A stretch of DNA of 64,000 bases, from the NCBI RefSeq assembly GCF_008710145.1, contig NZ_VYKL01000010.1, forward strand, positions 124,001 through 188,000, written 5' to 3'. How positions within the stretch are numbered: the first letter of the stretch is position 1; each line of letters begins with the position of its first letter. This document shows positions 25,832-34,628 of the stretch, piece after piece. A program made the translations under genes and the position numbers. Origin of the DNA: Niallia endozanthoxylica. GTDB lineage: Bacteria; Bacillota; Bacilli; Bacillales; Cytobacillaceae. The notes beneath the pieces are model-generated. The model was not told the origin of the DNA, did no database searches, and was given only the letters and a program-made list of their open reading frames with translations.

Positions 25832-25856
25832 AAAAAAACCGCATATAAAATGCGGT
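25832..25856 (-). terminator. Terminator of CsxC paralogue 2
   Basis: On the minus strand ACCGCAT/ATGCGGT hairpin followed by seven T. Confidence 0.82.
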
Positions 25857-25982
25857 CCAATGCTGGTTTAATATTGACTAATACCCAATATAGCGTATGC
25901 ACAGAAGGGTGAATGTGCATATAAAAAATAAAATTTTTTTGCACCTTTTTATAAGCAGATATACGCAGTTATCTTAATAATC

Positions 25983-26717
25983 CTAGTTACAATTATTTTC
26001 ATGGGCATTGGCTGAAATGGAAATCTGTTGATTTTGAAGAATTTGAATCTTGAAGTTTATCACTATTTTGTTTTCAATAGTTTGGAAGAAGGTCTCTTGA
26101 ATAGGTATACGTGATGAATCTTCAATTGTAACCGTCGTAATTGGTTCCACAGCCGCATCCCATTCAGTAATATTACTTGAAATTAATTCACAATAGGGAA
26201 GTTCATTATAAAATTGATTACTCTCCTGATGAAACTGGGACAAATCACTTGAATGCATTTCATCTTTTTCAGGAAATCCTAAAGGCATGGGGTGTGAGAC
26301 TGAGAATTCAAATTCCTGACGGCTGTTCTTCTTTGGCAGCAGAGGTTTTGTTATAAATTCCTTAATTTCCTCTACCATCTCAAATTTGATGAATTCAGTT
26401 TTTGATTTGAGAGTGGTAGTAAATGATTCGGGTAAGGGACTGTCTGCTGCAGCATATCGAATGTTTTTCCGAACATAGCCTTTAATAAATAATTTGTTAG
26501 TCGGGAGTAAAAGACGGCATTGCGTAATGACTAATCTTTTCCTACTATCTTTAATTTCTAATACCAATTCAGGAAACGTTGTTACATGAAAAATATCTTT
26601 TTGTAAATAAACCTCAGCTAAGACAACCGGATACGAAGGTACCGAATGGCTTAGCTGCTGATAATCAGGCTCACAATCGAAGTAGTTATCATTTTTATGT
26701 TTATTGCTTTCAGGCAT
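25983..26717 (-). CDS. CsxC/SPOCS-like spore surface protein, paralogue 2
   Basis: A 244-residue paralogue of 20923-21660 sharing PVVLAE, TFPELVLEIKDSRKRLV, TQCRLLLPTNKLFIKGYVRK and the C-terminal IVINFKIQILQNQQISI. It lacks the Cys-rich tail of paralogue 1 and ends AHENNCN. ATG 26717 has an AGGAGG site. It carries the same sigma-K-like promoter, so both should be made in the mother cell late in sporulation. A structural role in coat or exosporium assembly is inferred from the family. Confidence 0.75.
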   Translation of the reverse strand: MPESNKHKNDNYFDCEPDYQQLSHSVPSYPVVLAEVYLQKDIFHVTTFPELVLEIKDSRKRLVITQCRLLLPTNKLFIKGYVRKNIRYAAADSPLPESFTTTLKSKTEFIKFEMVEEIKEFITKPLLPKKNSRQEFEFSVSHPMPLGFPEKDEMHSSDLSQFHQESNQFYNELPYCELISSNITEWDAAVEPITTVTIEDSSRIPIQETFFQTIENKIVINFKIQILQNQQISISANAHENNCN

Positions 26718-26747
26718 TTTTATCCTCCTACAGGGCACAGACTAGTG

Positions 26748-26774
26748 TATTCTATGCAGTACAAATGACTATGT
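26748..26774 (-). promoter_or_regulatory. Sigma-K-like promoter of CsxC paralogue 2
   Basis: Minus strand AC, 16 bases, CATAGAATA, identical in spacing and -10 to the element at 21692-21718. Confidence 0.72.
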
Positions 26775-26830
26775 ATAGGCAGGTGCCTAGCAAAAGATTG
26801 AAAGGGATTGGAGGCTTTTTGGTAGATTTA

Positions 26831-27448
26831 TTAATCTCCAAGGACAGAGATTAAATATTGCAGGGCTTTTTCTTTGCTCCCTGAATATTTTTCTTGGCGT
26901 TCCTGGTCTTTTTTTATTTTTTCATCCGCAGCTGCAAGAATTTTTTCTTCTATTCTAGAGGGAACCACTATGACTCCGTCAGCATCTCCGACGATTATAT
27001 CGCCTGGACTGACGCTAACTCCGCCGCAGGAAATGGGAATTTGCAGTTCTCCTGGTGCTGCTTTGATACTTGCTGCAATGGTAGAAGCACGGCAAAATAC
27101 AGGGAAATCTAAGTCCTTAATCCCTTGAATATCGCGAATAGCACCATCTATAATGATTCCTTGAAGCCCCATGCTCTGAGCAAGGCTAATGACAAAATCT
27201 CCTGCAACTGCACGCTCTGTATATCCCTTCCCATCTACAACCAGCACATCACCCTTCTTTGCATCTCGTATCCCTCGCAGTATCCCCGTATTATCTCCAG
27301 CTGGAATACTTATCGTAAATGCCCTTCCTGCAATTTTGTATGTGTCTTTTATCGGTTTGATAGCCGTATTCATGTGGTTATGCCCTTTTAATGCATCCGA
27401 AATTCCGGTTGTGGGCAGGCTTAAAAATTTTTCTTCAATTGATGACAT
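26831..27448 (-). CDS. RraA-like / HMG-CHA-type aldolase family protein
   Basis: A 205-residue RraA-fold protein. Diagnostic segments are ISDALKGHNHM, GRAFTISIPAGDN, KGDVLVVDGKG, QGIIIDGAIRDIQGIKDLDFPVFCR and SPGDIIVGDADGVIVVP, the last two including the Arg-Asp and Asp-Asp-type metal/substrate residues of 4-hydroxy-4-methyl-2-oxoglutarate/4-carboxy-4-hydroxy-2-oxoadipate aldolases. RraA in E. coli instead inhibits RNase E. With the RD pair kept, a class II pyruvate aldolase or oxaloacetate decarboxylase activity is the better guess. RBS AGGAGG. Confidence 0.83.
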   Translation of the reverse strand: MSSIEEKFLSLPTTGISDALKGHNHMNTAIKPIKDTYKIAGRAFTISIPAGDNTGILRGIRDAKKGDVLVVDGKGYTERAVAGDFVISLAQSMGLQGIIIDGAIRDIQGIKDLDFPVFCRASTIAASIKAAPGELQIPISCGGVSVSPGDIIVGDADGVIVVPSRIEEKILAAADEKIKKDQERQEKYSGSKEKALQYLISVLGD

Positions 27449-27571
27449 AAATACTTTCCTCCTTATTGAATTTGTTGATTTAGTTATGTATAAGCTTTAT
27501 TTTGTAAAGATATGACAGGAGGAAGTTTTATGCAATGAAAAAAGGAGTGAACAAGGTGGTTAATAAAATTC

Positions 27572-27602
27572 AAAAAAGGTGATTAGGGTGCTCCTATCAC
27601 CT
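27572..27602 (-). terminator. Terminator of the PHP phosphoesterase gene
   Basis: Minus strand AGGTGAT/ATCACCT hairpin followed by six T, seven bases after the stop. Confidence 0.82.
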
Positions 27603-27609
27603 AATATAA

Positions 27610-28428
27610 TCATAATGAAACAGCATATCTCTTCTTTTCTTTAAAATAAGACCATTCCTTATATCCAATTTCTCTTAGTTTTTTTCTAACCAGTTCGAAG
27701 TCATCACCGACTCTTTCCGGAATATGGGCATCTGAGCCAAACGTGACTTTTACTCCATAATGACGGGCCATTTCAAGAATATCATCTGATGGATACCAGC
27801 CTCCCACATCCTTTGTCTTGCCAGAGGTATTTACTTCGATAACGACATCATGCTCTGCGATTACTTTCAAGGTCTTTTCAACTGCAGCGGTTTGAATCGA
27901 AGAAAATGAAGGGTAAAAACCCTTCATGGCATCAATATGGCCAAGAATCTGATACATTCCGCTCCTAGCTGAGTCCTCTATCAGTTTATAGTAGTTTTCT
28001 TTTGTTTTGATTCTTTGAGCTTCTGAAAGCCCTTCCCAACGAGTTTTATGAAAAATGCTTTCCCCATCCACATGGTGGACCGATCCAATAATAAAATCAA
28101 ACGGATAGGTTTCAAAACAGCGGCGATAAATATCTACATTTTCTGGAAAGAAATCCGCTTCTATTCCTAATAAGACATCAATTTTACCATCATATTCCTT
28201 CTTTAACTGCAGTACTTCAGTTATGTAATGGGGAAATTCACTTTTCGCCATTGTAATATGAGGATAAGGATGGTCTTCTTCGCTGCCGAAATAGGGAGAA
28301 TGATCTGCAATGCCAATCATAGCAAGTCCGCTATGAAGTGCAGACTCAATATAATCTCGAATCGACCCCTGTGCATGGCCGCATCGCTCGTGGTGTGTGT
28401 GAAAATCAAATGTAATGTTTGAGTTCAT
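27610..28428 (-). CDS. PHP-domain histidinol-phosphatase-like phosphoesterase
   Basis: A 272-residue PHP-domain protein with the metal-binding series FHTHHERCGHAQG (residues about 8-20), IADHSP, IEADF, GSVHHVDG, LGHIDAMK and TFGSDAHIPERVG, matching HisJ-type histidinol-phosphate phosphatases and related PHP hydrolases (trinuclear metal centre). The ATG at 28428 is chosen because AAGGGGTGAG lies eight bases upstream; the track's GTG would fall inside that site. No his gene is adjacent, so the substrate may differ from histidinol phosphate. Confidence 0.82.
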   Translation of the reverse strand: MNSNITFDFHTHHERCGHAQGSIRDYIESALHSGLAMIGIADHSPYFGSEEDHPYPHITMAKSEFPHYITEVLQLKKEYDGKIDVLLGIEADFFPENVDIYRRCFETYPFDFIIGSVHHVDGESIFHKTRWEGLSEAQRIKTKENYYKLIEDSARSGMYQILGHIDAMKGFYPSFSSIQTAAVEKTLKVIAEHDVVIEVNTSGKTKDVGGWYPSDDILEMARHYGVKVTFGSDAHIPERVGDDFELVRKKLREIGYKEWSYFKEKKRYAVSL

Positions 28429-28562
28429 GATAAATCTCACCCCTTGTTAACCATTTAATGTTATTGTTCCAATTTTTTATCAAATGAATCATTCCTCTGC
28501 ACTACAGCTACTATGCATTTTTCACCCTTCTTTTCATACAATTTCTAATGAGGTGTTGGTGA

Positions 28563-28913
28563 ATGGACTTCGATAAGGAAAAAGCAATTTTATTGGCGGA
28601 AAATATTAAGGGATTCATCGAATTTGTCCGGAAAAGTTATCAACAAAAAAACAGTTATCTTTCTGATCCGGAAAAACTGTACCGGCTGAAGCTGCTTGTT
28701 GATGAATTTCATTTACAAATCATTGCAGATGAGCTTGCAAGAATAAACAGGTTCATGTACGAACAAAAGTACACAAGGTTATTAGTCAATCGTTTTAGAA
28801 AAGCCCTCCACATCATCGGAGACTATATCGATCAAAATTCCAATGAATTGTTCATTTTCACCGCAAGGCTCCATACGTTGCGCTCCATCTGCAGTTCGTT
28901 TACCTATATTTAA
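28563..28913 (+). CDS. Hypothetical helical protein (116 aa)
   Basis: A mainly alpha-helical, basic protein: MDFDKEKAILLAENIKGFIE, a central LYRLKLLVDEFHLQIIADEL and a C-terminal FTARLHTLRSICSSFTYI. No membrane segment or metal motif. RBS GAGGTG. Followed at six bases by a palindromic repeat. Not recognised; length and composition suggest a real gene. Confidence 0.65.
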   Translation: MDFDKEKAILLAENIKGFIEFVRKSYQQKNSYLSDPEKLYRLKLLVDEFHLQIIADELARINRFMYEQKYTRLLVNRFRKALHIIGDYIDQNSNELFIFTARLHTLRSICSSFTYI

Positions 28914-28918
28914 TAGAG

Positions 28919-28977
28919 GTGTCAGGCACCACAAAAGGACAAATGAGGTCATTTGGTCCTTTTGTGGTGCCTGACAC
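28919..28977. repeat. GTGTCAGGCAC palindromic repeat, copy 2
   Basis: A perfect 22-bp stem with outer GTGTCAGGCACC and inner ACAAAAGGAC arms, six bases after the hypothetical gene. Followed by TTTTTTTT, so it also works as a terminator here. Confidence 0.88.
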
Positions 28978-28991
28978 TTTTTTTAATAGTT

Positions 28992-29030
28992 CATTATGTA
29001 TGAAAAAATGAATAAATTTCATACATAATG
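28992..29030. promoter_or_regulatory. Palindrome upstream of the fatty-acid oxidation operon
   Basis: CATTATGTATGAAA/TTTCATACATAATG with an 11-base spacer containing ATGAATAAA, 108 bp before the acyl-CoA dehydrogenase start. It partly resembles the Bacillus FadR target (TGAATGA..TCATTCA) but is not a full match. Operator is inference. Confidence 0.5.
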
Positions 29031-29137
29031 TCGGTGTACCTTCGGTTAGAAAAATAATAGAATTTAGCTAAAGACATTAATAACAAATAAATGTTGTAAA
29101 AATGATAAACCTTATTACTTTTAGGCGGTGGAGAAAA

Positions 29138-30274
29138 ATGGACTTTTTATTAGATGAGGATCAGTTAGCAATAAAGAAAATGGCAAGGGATTTTGTCAAC
29201 GAGGAAATTATTCCGTATGCAAGAGAGTATGACGAAAAGGAAGAGTTTCCTTTTGAAATTCATAACAAGTTAAGAGAATTTGGATTATATAATTTCGCTC
29301 TACCTGAGAAATTTGGCGGTCCGGGAATTGATAAAATCTCTCACGCTGTAATCGTAGAGGAATTAGCGCGGGGCTGCGCAGGAATTACCACTTCTGTAGA
29401 GGCAAATTCCTTAGCATCCTACCCAATCCTTGTTGGCGGCACAGAAGAACAAAAGAAAAAGTATTTCGGAATTCTCGCTGATGGAGGTTATTCAGCTTTT
29501 GCACTAACCGAGCCTTCCGCAGGCAGTGATGTAGCTGGGATGAAAACAACTGTTGAAAGAGCCGGCGACGAATATATTTTAAATGGTGAAAAATGCTTTA
29601 TTACCAATGCAAGCTACGCCAATTATTATACCGTACTAGCCAAGTTAAAGGATGCAGAGGGTTCCAATAAATTTGTGGCGTTAATCGTTGACCGCGATTC
29701 AGAAGGCGTAAATGTTGGTCCTCATGAAAAGAAAATGGGACTTCGTTCTTCTAATACAGCTTCTGTGACATTTGATGAAGTACGTGTTCCAGCAGCTAAT
29801 CGTCTTGGTGAAGAAGGGGAAGGTTTCAGGATTTTTATGAAAGCGTTATCTTATGCCCGTCCAATGGTTGGAGCTCAGGCACTTGGTATTGCACAGGGAG
29901 CTTACGAGGAATCGATTAACTATGCAAAAGAAAGAAAACAATTCGGTAAGCCGATTGCGAACTTCCAAGCCATTCAATTTATGTTGGCTGACATGGCCAT
30001 GCAAATCGAAGCTTCCAGACTATTAGTACACAAATCTGTTTGGTATGTTCAGCAAGGAAAACCGAATATCCAGGCTTCATCATTTGCTAAATGTTATGCC
30101 TCTGATACAGCGATGAAGGTGGCAACAGATGCAGTCCAAATACACGGAGGCTATGGCTTCATTCGTGAATATGCAGTTGAGAAATATTTCCGCGATGCCA
30201 AAATCATGCAAATCTATGAAGGCACCAACCAAATTCAGCGTGTTGTTATTGCAAAAGATATTTTAGCTGATTAA
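29138..30274 (+). CDS. Acyl-CoA dehydrogenase
   Basis: A 378-residue FAD enzyme that makes the first double bond in beta-oxidation and passes electrons to ETF. Signature 1 is AFALTEPSAGSDVAGM (near residue 125); signature 2 is QIHGGYGFIREYAVEKYFRDAKIMQIYEGTNQIQ near the C-terminus, with the catalytic Glu in YEGTNQ. The start at 29138 follows GGTGGAG; the longer frame from 29102 has no site. It heads an operon with etfB, etfA and fadF. Short- to medium-chain specificity is likely from size but unproven. Confidence 0.93.
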   Translation: MDFLLDEDQLAIKKMARDFVNEEIIPYAREYDEKEEFPFEIHNKLREFGLYNFALPEKFGGPGIDKISHAVIVEELARGCAGITTSVEANSLASYPILVGGTEEQKKKYFGILADGGYSAFALTEPSAGSDVAGMKTTVERAGDEYILNGEKCFITNASYANYYTVLAKLKDAEGSNKFVALIVDRDSEGVNVGPHEKKMGLRSSNTASVTFDEVRVPAANRLGEEGEGFRIFMKALSYARPMVGAQALGIAQGAYEESINYAKERKQFGKPIANFQAIQFMLADMAMQIEASRLLVHKSVWYVQQGKPNIQASSFAKCYASDTAMKVATDAVQIHGGYGFIREYAVEKYFRDAKIMQIYEGTNQIQRVVIAKDILAD

Positions 30275-30316
30275 TTAATATAAAAAAAACGATTAAACCC
30301 TTGAGGAGGAAATACC

Positions 30317-31087
30317 ATGAATATTTATGTTGTTATGAAACGCACTTTTGATACAGAGGAAAAAATTACGATTAAAAACGGACAAGTAGCAGATGACGGT
30401 GCTGAATTTATCATCAATCCTTATGATGAATATGCGGTTGAAGAGGCTCTAAAATTACGTGAGGAGCATGGTGGAGAAGTTACGGTTGTCACAATCGGCG
30501 AAGAAGAAGCGGAAAAAGAACTTCGTACAGCCCTTGCGATGGGAGCAGATAAAGCAGTCCTTATTAACGACGAAGATGTAGAAGATGGAGATCCATTTTC
30601 CACAGCAACGATTTTAAGCACATTTTTTAAAGATAAAGAGGTTGATATTATACTAGCGGGGAATGTAACAGTGGATGGAAGTTCTGGACAGGTAGGTCCT
30701 AGACTGGCTGAAGAATTGGGAATTTCCGCTATTACAACGATTACAAAGCTTTCAATTGAGGGCAACCTAGCCGTGATTGAGCGTGACGTGGAAGGCGACA
30801 TCGAAATCGTGGAAACACAGCTTCCACTTTTAGTCACTTGCCAACAAGGATTGAACGAACCTCGCTATCCATCATTACCAGGCATTATGAAAGCAAAGAA
30901 AAAGCCGCTTGAAAAACTAGATTTAGATGATTTAGATATTGATGAAGACGATGTGGAAGGAAAAACAAAAACAATTGATATTTTCTTACCTCCGGCCAAA
31001 GCTGCTGGAAAAGTTCTAGAAGGGGACATTTCCGGACAAGTGAAAGAGCTTGTATCGTTGTTAACAACAGAAGCGAAAGTAATCTAA
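30317..31087 (+). CDS. etfB: Electron transfer flavoprotein beta subunit
   Basis: A 256-residue EtfB, which binds AMP and pairs with EtfA to carry electrons from acyl-CoA dehydrogenase. Segments MNIYVVMKRTFDTEEKI, IINPYDEYAVEEALKLRE, VTIGEEEAEKELRTALAMGADKAV and VDGSSGQVGPRLAEELG are family-typical. The acidic linker LDLDDLDIDEDDVEG precedes the C-terminal arm. RBS GAGGAGG; 43 bp after the acyl-CoA dehydrogenase. Confidence 0.95.
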   Translation: MNIYVVMKRTFDTEEKITIKNGQVADDGAEFIINPYDEYAVEEALKLREEHGGEVTVVTIGEEEAEKELRTALAMGADKAVLINDEDVEDGDPFSTATILSTFFKDKEVDIILAGNVTVDGSSGQVGPRLAEELGISAITTITKLSIEGNLAVIERDVEGDIEIVETQLPLLVTCQQGLNEPRYPSLPGIMKAKKKPLEKLDLDDLDIDEDDVEGKTKTIDIFLPPAKAAGKVLEGDISGQVKELVSLLTTEAKVI

Positions 31088-31175
31088 TCTTATAAATGAA
31101 AAGAAGCCTATGCACGTTATATAGGTAAAATATTGGACGGAATATTTCAAATAATTTAAAATTGGAGGAAACAAC

Positions 31176-32147
31176 ATGTCTAAAAAGATACTTGTGTTAG
31201 GTGAAGTTCGTCAAGGTGAGTTGCGGAATGTTTCTTTTGAAGCGATTACAGCTGCAAAGAAAGTTGCGGAGGGAGGAGAAGTAGTCGGGTTATTATTAGG
31301 TGATGCTGGCAGTCTTGCTAATCAACTGATTCAATACGGCGCAGACCGTGTAGTAGTAGCTGAGAACAGCCTTCTGAATGCTTATACACCGGATGGATAT
31401 ACACAGGCGGTTATGCAGGTGATTGAAGCGGAAAAACCTGAAGGATTCATTCTTGGACATACATCGATTGGAAAAGATATTTCCCCGAGAATTGCTGCAA
31501 AGCTTAAGTCAGGTTTAGTATCTGATGTGGTAAGTCTTGAAGTAAATGGAGACGAGGTTGTGTTTACACGTCCAATCTATTCCGGGAAAGCGTTTGAGAA
31601 AAAAGTGATTAAAGATGGTCTGATTTTTGCAACCATCCGTCCAAATAACATTTCTGCTCTTGAAAAGGATGAATCAAGAACAGCTGATGTAACTTCGGTG
31701 AACGTTGATATTAAAGATTTGCGTACGATTATTAAAGACGTTGTACGTAAAGCGACAAGCGGAGTAGACCTTTCAGAAGCAAAAATTATTGTATCAGGCG
31801 GCCGAGGCGTGAAGAGTGCAGAAGGCTTCAAGGTATTGCGGGAGCTTGCTGATGCACTGGGCGGAGCTGTTGGGTCATCCCGCGGGGCATGTGATGCTGG
31901 TTACAGCGATTATTCTTTGCAAATTGGCCAGACAGGAAAAGTGGTCACACCTGACCTTTATATTGCCTGCGGAATTTCTGGAGCGATTCAGCACGTAGCC
32001 GGTATGTCTAATTCAAAAGTAATCGTTGCTATCAACAAGGATCCAGAAGCAAATATTTTCAGCATCGCTGACTATGGAATTGTCGGAGATTTATTTGAAG
32101 TAGTACCATTATTAGTAGAAGAGTTTAAGAGCGTAGCTGTTAACTAA
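31176..32147 (+). CDS. etfA: Electron transfer flavoprotein alpha subunit
   Basis: A 323-residue EtfA with the C-terminal FAD domain: VSGGRGVKSAEGFKVLRELADALGGAVGSSRGACDAGY, QIGQTGKVVTPDLYIACGISGAIQH and the terminal NKDPEANIFSIADYGIVGD. It accepts the electron pair from dehydrogenases and delivers it to the membrane oxidoreductase, here surely the following FadF. RBS TGGAGG. Confidence 0.95.
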   Translation: MSKKILVLGEVRQGELRNVSFEAITAAKKVAEGGEVVGLLLGDAGSLANQLIQYGADRVVVAENSLLNAYTPDGYTQAVMQVIEAEKPEGFILGHTSIGKDISPRIAAKLKSGLVSDVVSLEVNGDEVVFTRPIYSGKAFEKKVIKDGLIFATIRPNNISALEKDESRTADVTSVNVDIKDLRTIIKDVVRKATSGVDLSEAKIIVSGGRGVKSAEGFKVLRELADALGGAVGSSRGACDAGYSDYSLQIGQTGKVVTPDLYIACGISGAIQHVAGMSNSKVIVAINKDPEANIFSIADYGIVGDLFEVVPLLVEEFKSVAVN

Positions 32148-32167
32148 TAAGATAAGGTAAGTTCATT

Positions 32168-32187
32168 GGGAGGAATTAGTTCCTCCC
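32168..32187 (+). other. GGGAGGAA hairpin between etfA and fadF
   Basis: Perfect GGGAGGAA-TTAG-TTCCTCCC hairpin 21 bases after the etfA stop and without a T tract. It includes a Shine-Dalgarno-like GGAGG, sequestered by the stem; a processing or stabilising element is possible. Confidence 0.6.
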
Positions 32188-32219
32188 GATTACTTCATCT
32201 TGTGGAAGGAGATGAAAGA

Positions 32220-34301
32220 ATGTTATCATTGCTGAATTTACTAGCATTTTTGGCAGTAATGGGGTATGCAGTCTATTTGTTTGCCAATCTAGTATACACA
32301 AGGTATTTGTTTATCAAGCTTGGTAAAGAAGCTGAGTTTGAACCAAACCTGAAAGAAAGACTCCATCTCGTATTAACCAATGGCTTTGGTCAGTCTAAAT
32401 TATTTAAAGACAAAAAAAGCGGGGTCATGCATTTAATCTTATTTTATACTTTCTTTATCATTCAAGTAGGACTTATCGAATTAATTATCAAGGGATTTAT
32501 TAGAGGTTATGAATATCCTTTTGGTGAAGCGCATAAATATTTCAGTCTGCTGCAGGAGTGGGCAACATTCCTTATGCTTCTCGCTATTGTCTATGGCTTT
32601 TACCGCCGTTATGGTGAAAAGCTCAAACGTCTGCAATGGAAACGCGATGGAAAAGCAGCTTTTGTTTACATCGCTTTATCTACTCTAACTTTATCCATCC
32701 TAGTTACTCTCGGATTTGAAGTAGTCATGTTAGGTCATGAACCAAATCTAGTCTATGCTCCATTCTCTGGAGCGATTGCCCTGTTGTTCTCAGGTATCGG
32801 AACAAGTGCTGGAACGGTGCTGTTCTATGTATTCTGGTGGGTTCATATGCTGACTGTCTTTACATTCCTTGTGTTTGTTCCGCAGTCAAAGCAGTTCCAT
32901 GAATTATTTGCGATGGTCAATATTTTCTTTAAGAAAACGGGACCGGTTGGGAAGTTAAAAAAGATTGATTTTGAAGATGAAACAGCAGAATCATTTGGTG
33001 TCGGAAAAATCGAGGAGTTCACTCAAAACCAGTTGATTGATTTATACGCATGTGCTGAATGTGGACGATGTACAAATATGTGCCCGGCCTCTGGGACAGG
33101 CAAAACCTTATCTCCGATGGACTTGATTGTGAAAATGAGAAACCATTTAACAGAAAAAGGAGCAGCGGTTACATCAAGACAACCATGGGCACCTGCTTTT
33201 GCTTTTAAAAATACTAGAGCGAACCAGCTTGCTTTAGCGGGCAGCGGTGCTGAGGAAGTGGCGGCAACACTCGAAAATGTAAGTTTAATTGGTGACGTCA
33301 TTACAGAGGAAGAAATTTGGGCTTGTACCACGTGCAGAAACTGTGAAGATCAATGTCCAGTGGCAAATGAGCATGTCGATAAAATTATTGACCTGCGCCG
33401 TTATCTTGTGTTAACAGAAGGAAAAATGGATGGTGATGCACAGCGTGCGATTACAAACATTGAACGTCAGGGAAATCCGTGGGGAATGAATCGGAAGGAA
33501 CGTGCTAACTGGCGTGATGCTGTGGAGGATGTAACGATTCCAACCGCAAAAGAGTTGAAAAAAGCCGGAGAAGAATTTGACTATCTATTCTTCGTTGGTT
33601 CCATGGGTTCTTACGATAACCGCAGTCAAAAGCTGACACAATCCTTTGTTCGTCTATTGAATCATGCAGGAATCAAATTTGCGATTCTTGGAAATGAAGA
33701 AAAGAACTCAGGTGATACACCACGTCGAATTGGGAACGAGTTCCTATTCCAAGAGCTGGCAAATGCCAATATTGAAACATTTAAGAAGTACGATGTGAAG
33801 AAAATTGTTACGATGGATCCTCATGCTTTTAATACGTTAAAAAATGAGTATCCTGAATTTGGTTTAGAAGCAGAAGTGTATCATCATACACAATTGCTGT
33901 CTAAGTTGATTGAGGAAGGAAAGCTGAAGCCGAATAAGGCTGTTGATGAAGTGATTACGTATCATGACTCCTGTTATTTGGGACGATACAATAATGTCTA
34001 TGATGCACCGCGTGATATTTTGAAGGCGATTCCAGGTGTGAAACTCGTTGAACCTGAACGTAAGCGTGAAACAGCGATGTGCTGTGGTGCCGGTGGCGGA
34101 CGTATGTGGATGGAAGAAGATACAGGGACACGTGTTAATATAGCTCGAACGGAACAACTTCTTGAAATGAACCCAACGATTATCAGCACAGGCTGTCCAT
34201 ACTGTTTAACGATGATTGGGGATGGAACAAAAGCAAAAGAAGTAGAAGAGAAAGTTCAAACATTGGATGTAGTGGAAATCCTTGAAAAATCGGTCATTTA
34301 A
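32220..34301 (+). CDS. fadF: ETF-linked iron-sulfur membrane oxidoreductase
   Basis: A 693-residue membrane-bound iron-sulfur protein homologous to Bacillus FadF (YwjF). The N-terminus is a NarI-like cytochrome-b-type membrane domain with about five helices (residues 1-245). Two 4Fe-4S ferredoxin motifs follow (CAECGRCTNMCP near 280; CTTCRNCEDQCP near 380), then two CCG domains (YHDSCYLGRYN; CCGAGGGRMW) as in heterodisulfide reductase subunit D. It likely passes electrons from ETF to menaquinone. ATG 32220 is chosen after GGAAGGAG. Confidence 0.92.
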   Translation: MLSLLNLLAFLAVMGYAVYLFANLVYTRYLFIKLGKEAEFEPNLKERLHLVLTNGFGQSKLFKDKKSGVMHLILFYTFFIIQVGLIELIIKGFIRGYEYPFGEAHKYFSLLQEWATFLMLLAIVYGFYRRYGEKLKRLQWKRDGKAAFVYIALSTLTLSILVTLGFEVVMLGHEPNLVYAPFSGAIALLFSGIGTSAGTVLFYVFWWVHMLTVFTFLVFVPQSKQFHELFAMVNIFFKKTGPVGKLKKIDFEDETAESFGVGKIEEFTQNQLIDLYACAECGRCTNMCPASGTGKTLSPMDLIVKMRNHLTEKGAAVTSRQPWAPAFAFKNTRANQLALAGSGAEEVAATLENVSLIGDVITEEEIWACTTCRNCEDQCPVANEHVDKIIDLRRYLVLTEGKMDGDAQRAITNIERQGNPWGMNRKERANWRDAVEDVTIPTAKELKKAGEEFDYLFFVGSMGSYDNRSQKLTQSFVRLLNHAGIKFAILGNEEKNSGDTPRRIGNEFLFQELANANIETFKKYDVKKIVTMDPHAFNTLKNEYPEFGLEAEVYHHTQLLSKLIEEGKLKPNKAVDEVITYHDSCYLGRYNNVYDAPRDILKAIPGVKLVEPERKRETAMCCGAGGGRMWMEEDTGTRVNIARTEQLLEMNPTIISTGCPYCLTMIGDGTKAKEVEEKVQTLDVVEILEKSVI

Positions 34302-34308
34302 TACAAAT

Positions 34309-34344
34309 GGGTGTCCAGCTTTCAGGCTGGGCATCTATTTTTTT
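34309..34344 (+). terminator. Terminator of the acd-etfBA-fadF operon
   Basis: GGTGTCCAGC/GCTGGGCATC hairpin with a long T tract, eight bases after fadF. Confidence 0.83.
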
Positions 34345-34580
34345 GCGAAGAGAGGTAAAGGGCAGCATTTTATAAAAAATGCTTACATGATGATGAAAAA
34401 TGCTTTCCTCTAATGTGAGGAATTATTTTTTATCTTTCCTATACTTTGTCGGTACATGCATGTAAGAATTTCATTTATACTAAGAATACTGAAAATTTAA
34501 AATTGAGGAAGAACTATTAGAAATATTAGGATGAATCAAAGTTAGTGCAAAAAACAATTGTAAGAAACGATAAATAAAAA

Positions 34581-34594
34581 TGTAATCGTTATCA
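34581..34594 (+). promoter_or_regulatory. cre (CcpA) site before the acyl-CoA ligase
   Basis: TGTAATCGTTATCA matches TGWAANCGNTNWCA at every position, 35 bp upstream of the ATG. CcpA repression of fatty-acid activation is the expected effect. The rest of the 34345-34580 gap holds only AT-rich sequence and a TACATGCATGTA palindrome (34453-34464). Confidence 0.78.
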
Positions 34595-34628
34595 CAAATA
34601 ATGGGGAAGGAAACAAGGGGGAAAAAAG

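Noticed and set aside
30421-30837. A 138-codon Ser/Thr-rich minus-strand frame
   Set aside because: It is entirely antisense to etfB; the composition is that of a codon-position shadow.
34453-34464. The TACATGCATGTA palindrome before the acyl-CoA ligase
   Set aside because: It is short, matches no operator I know, and cannot be told from chance.
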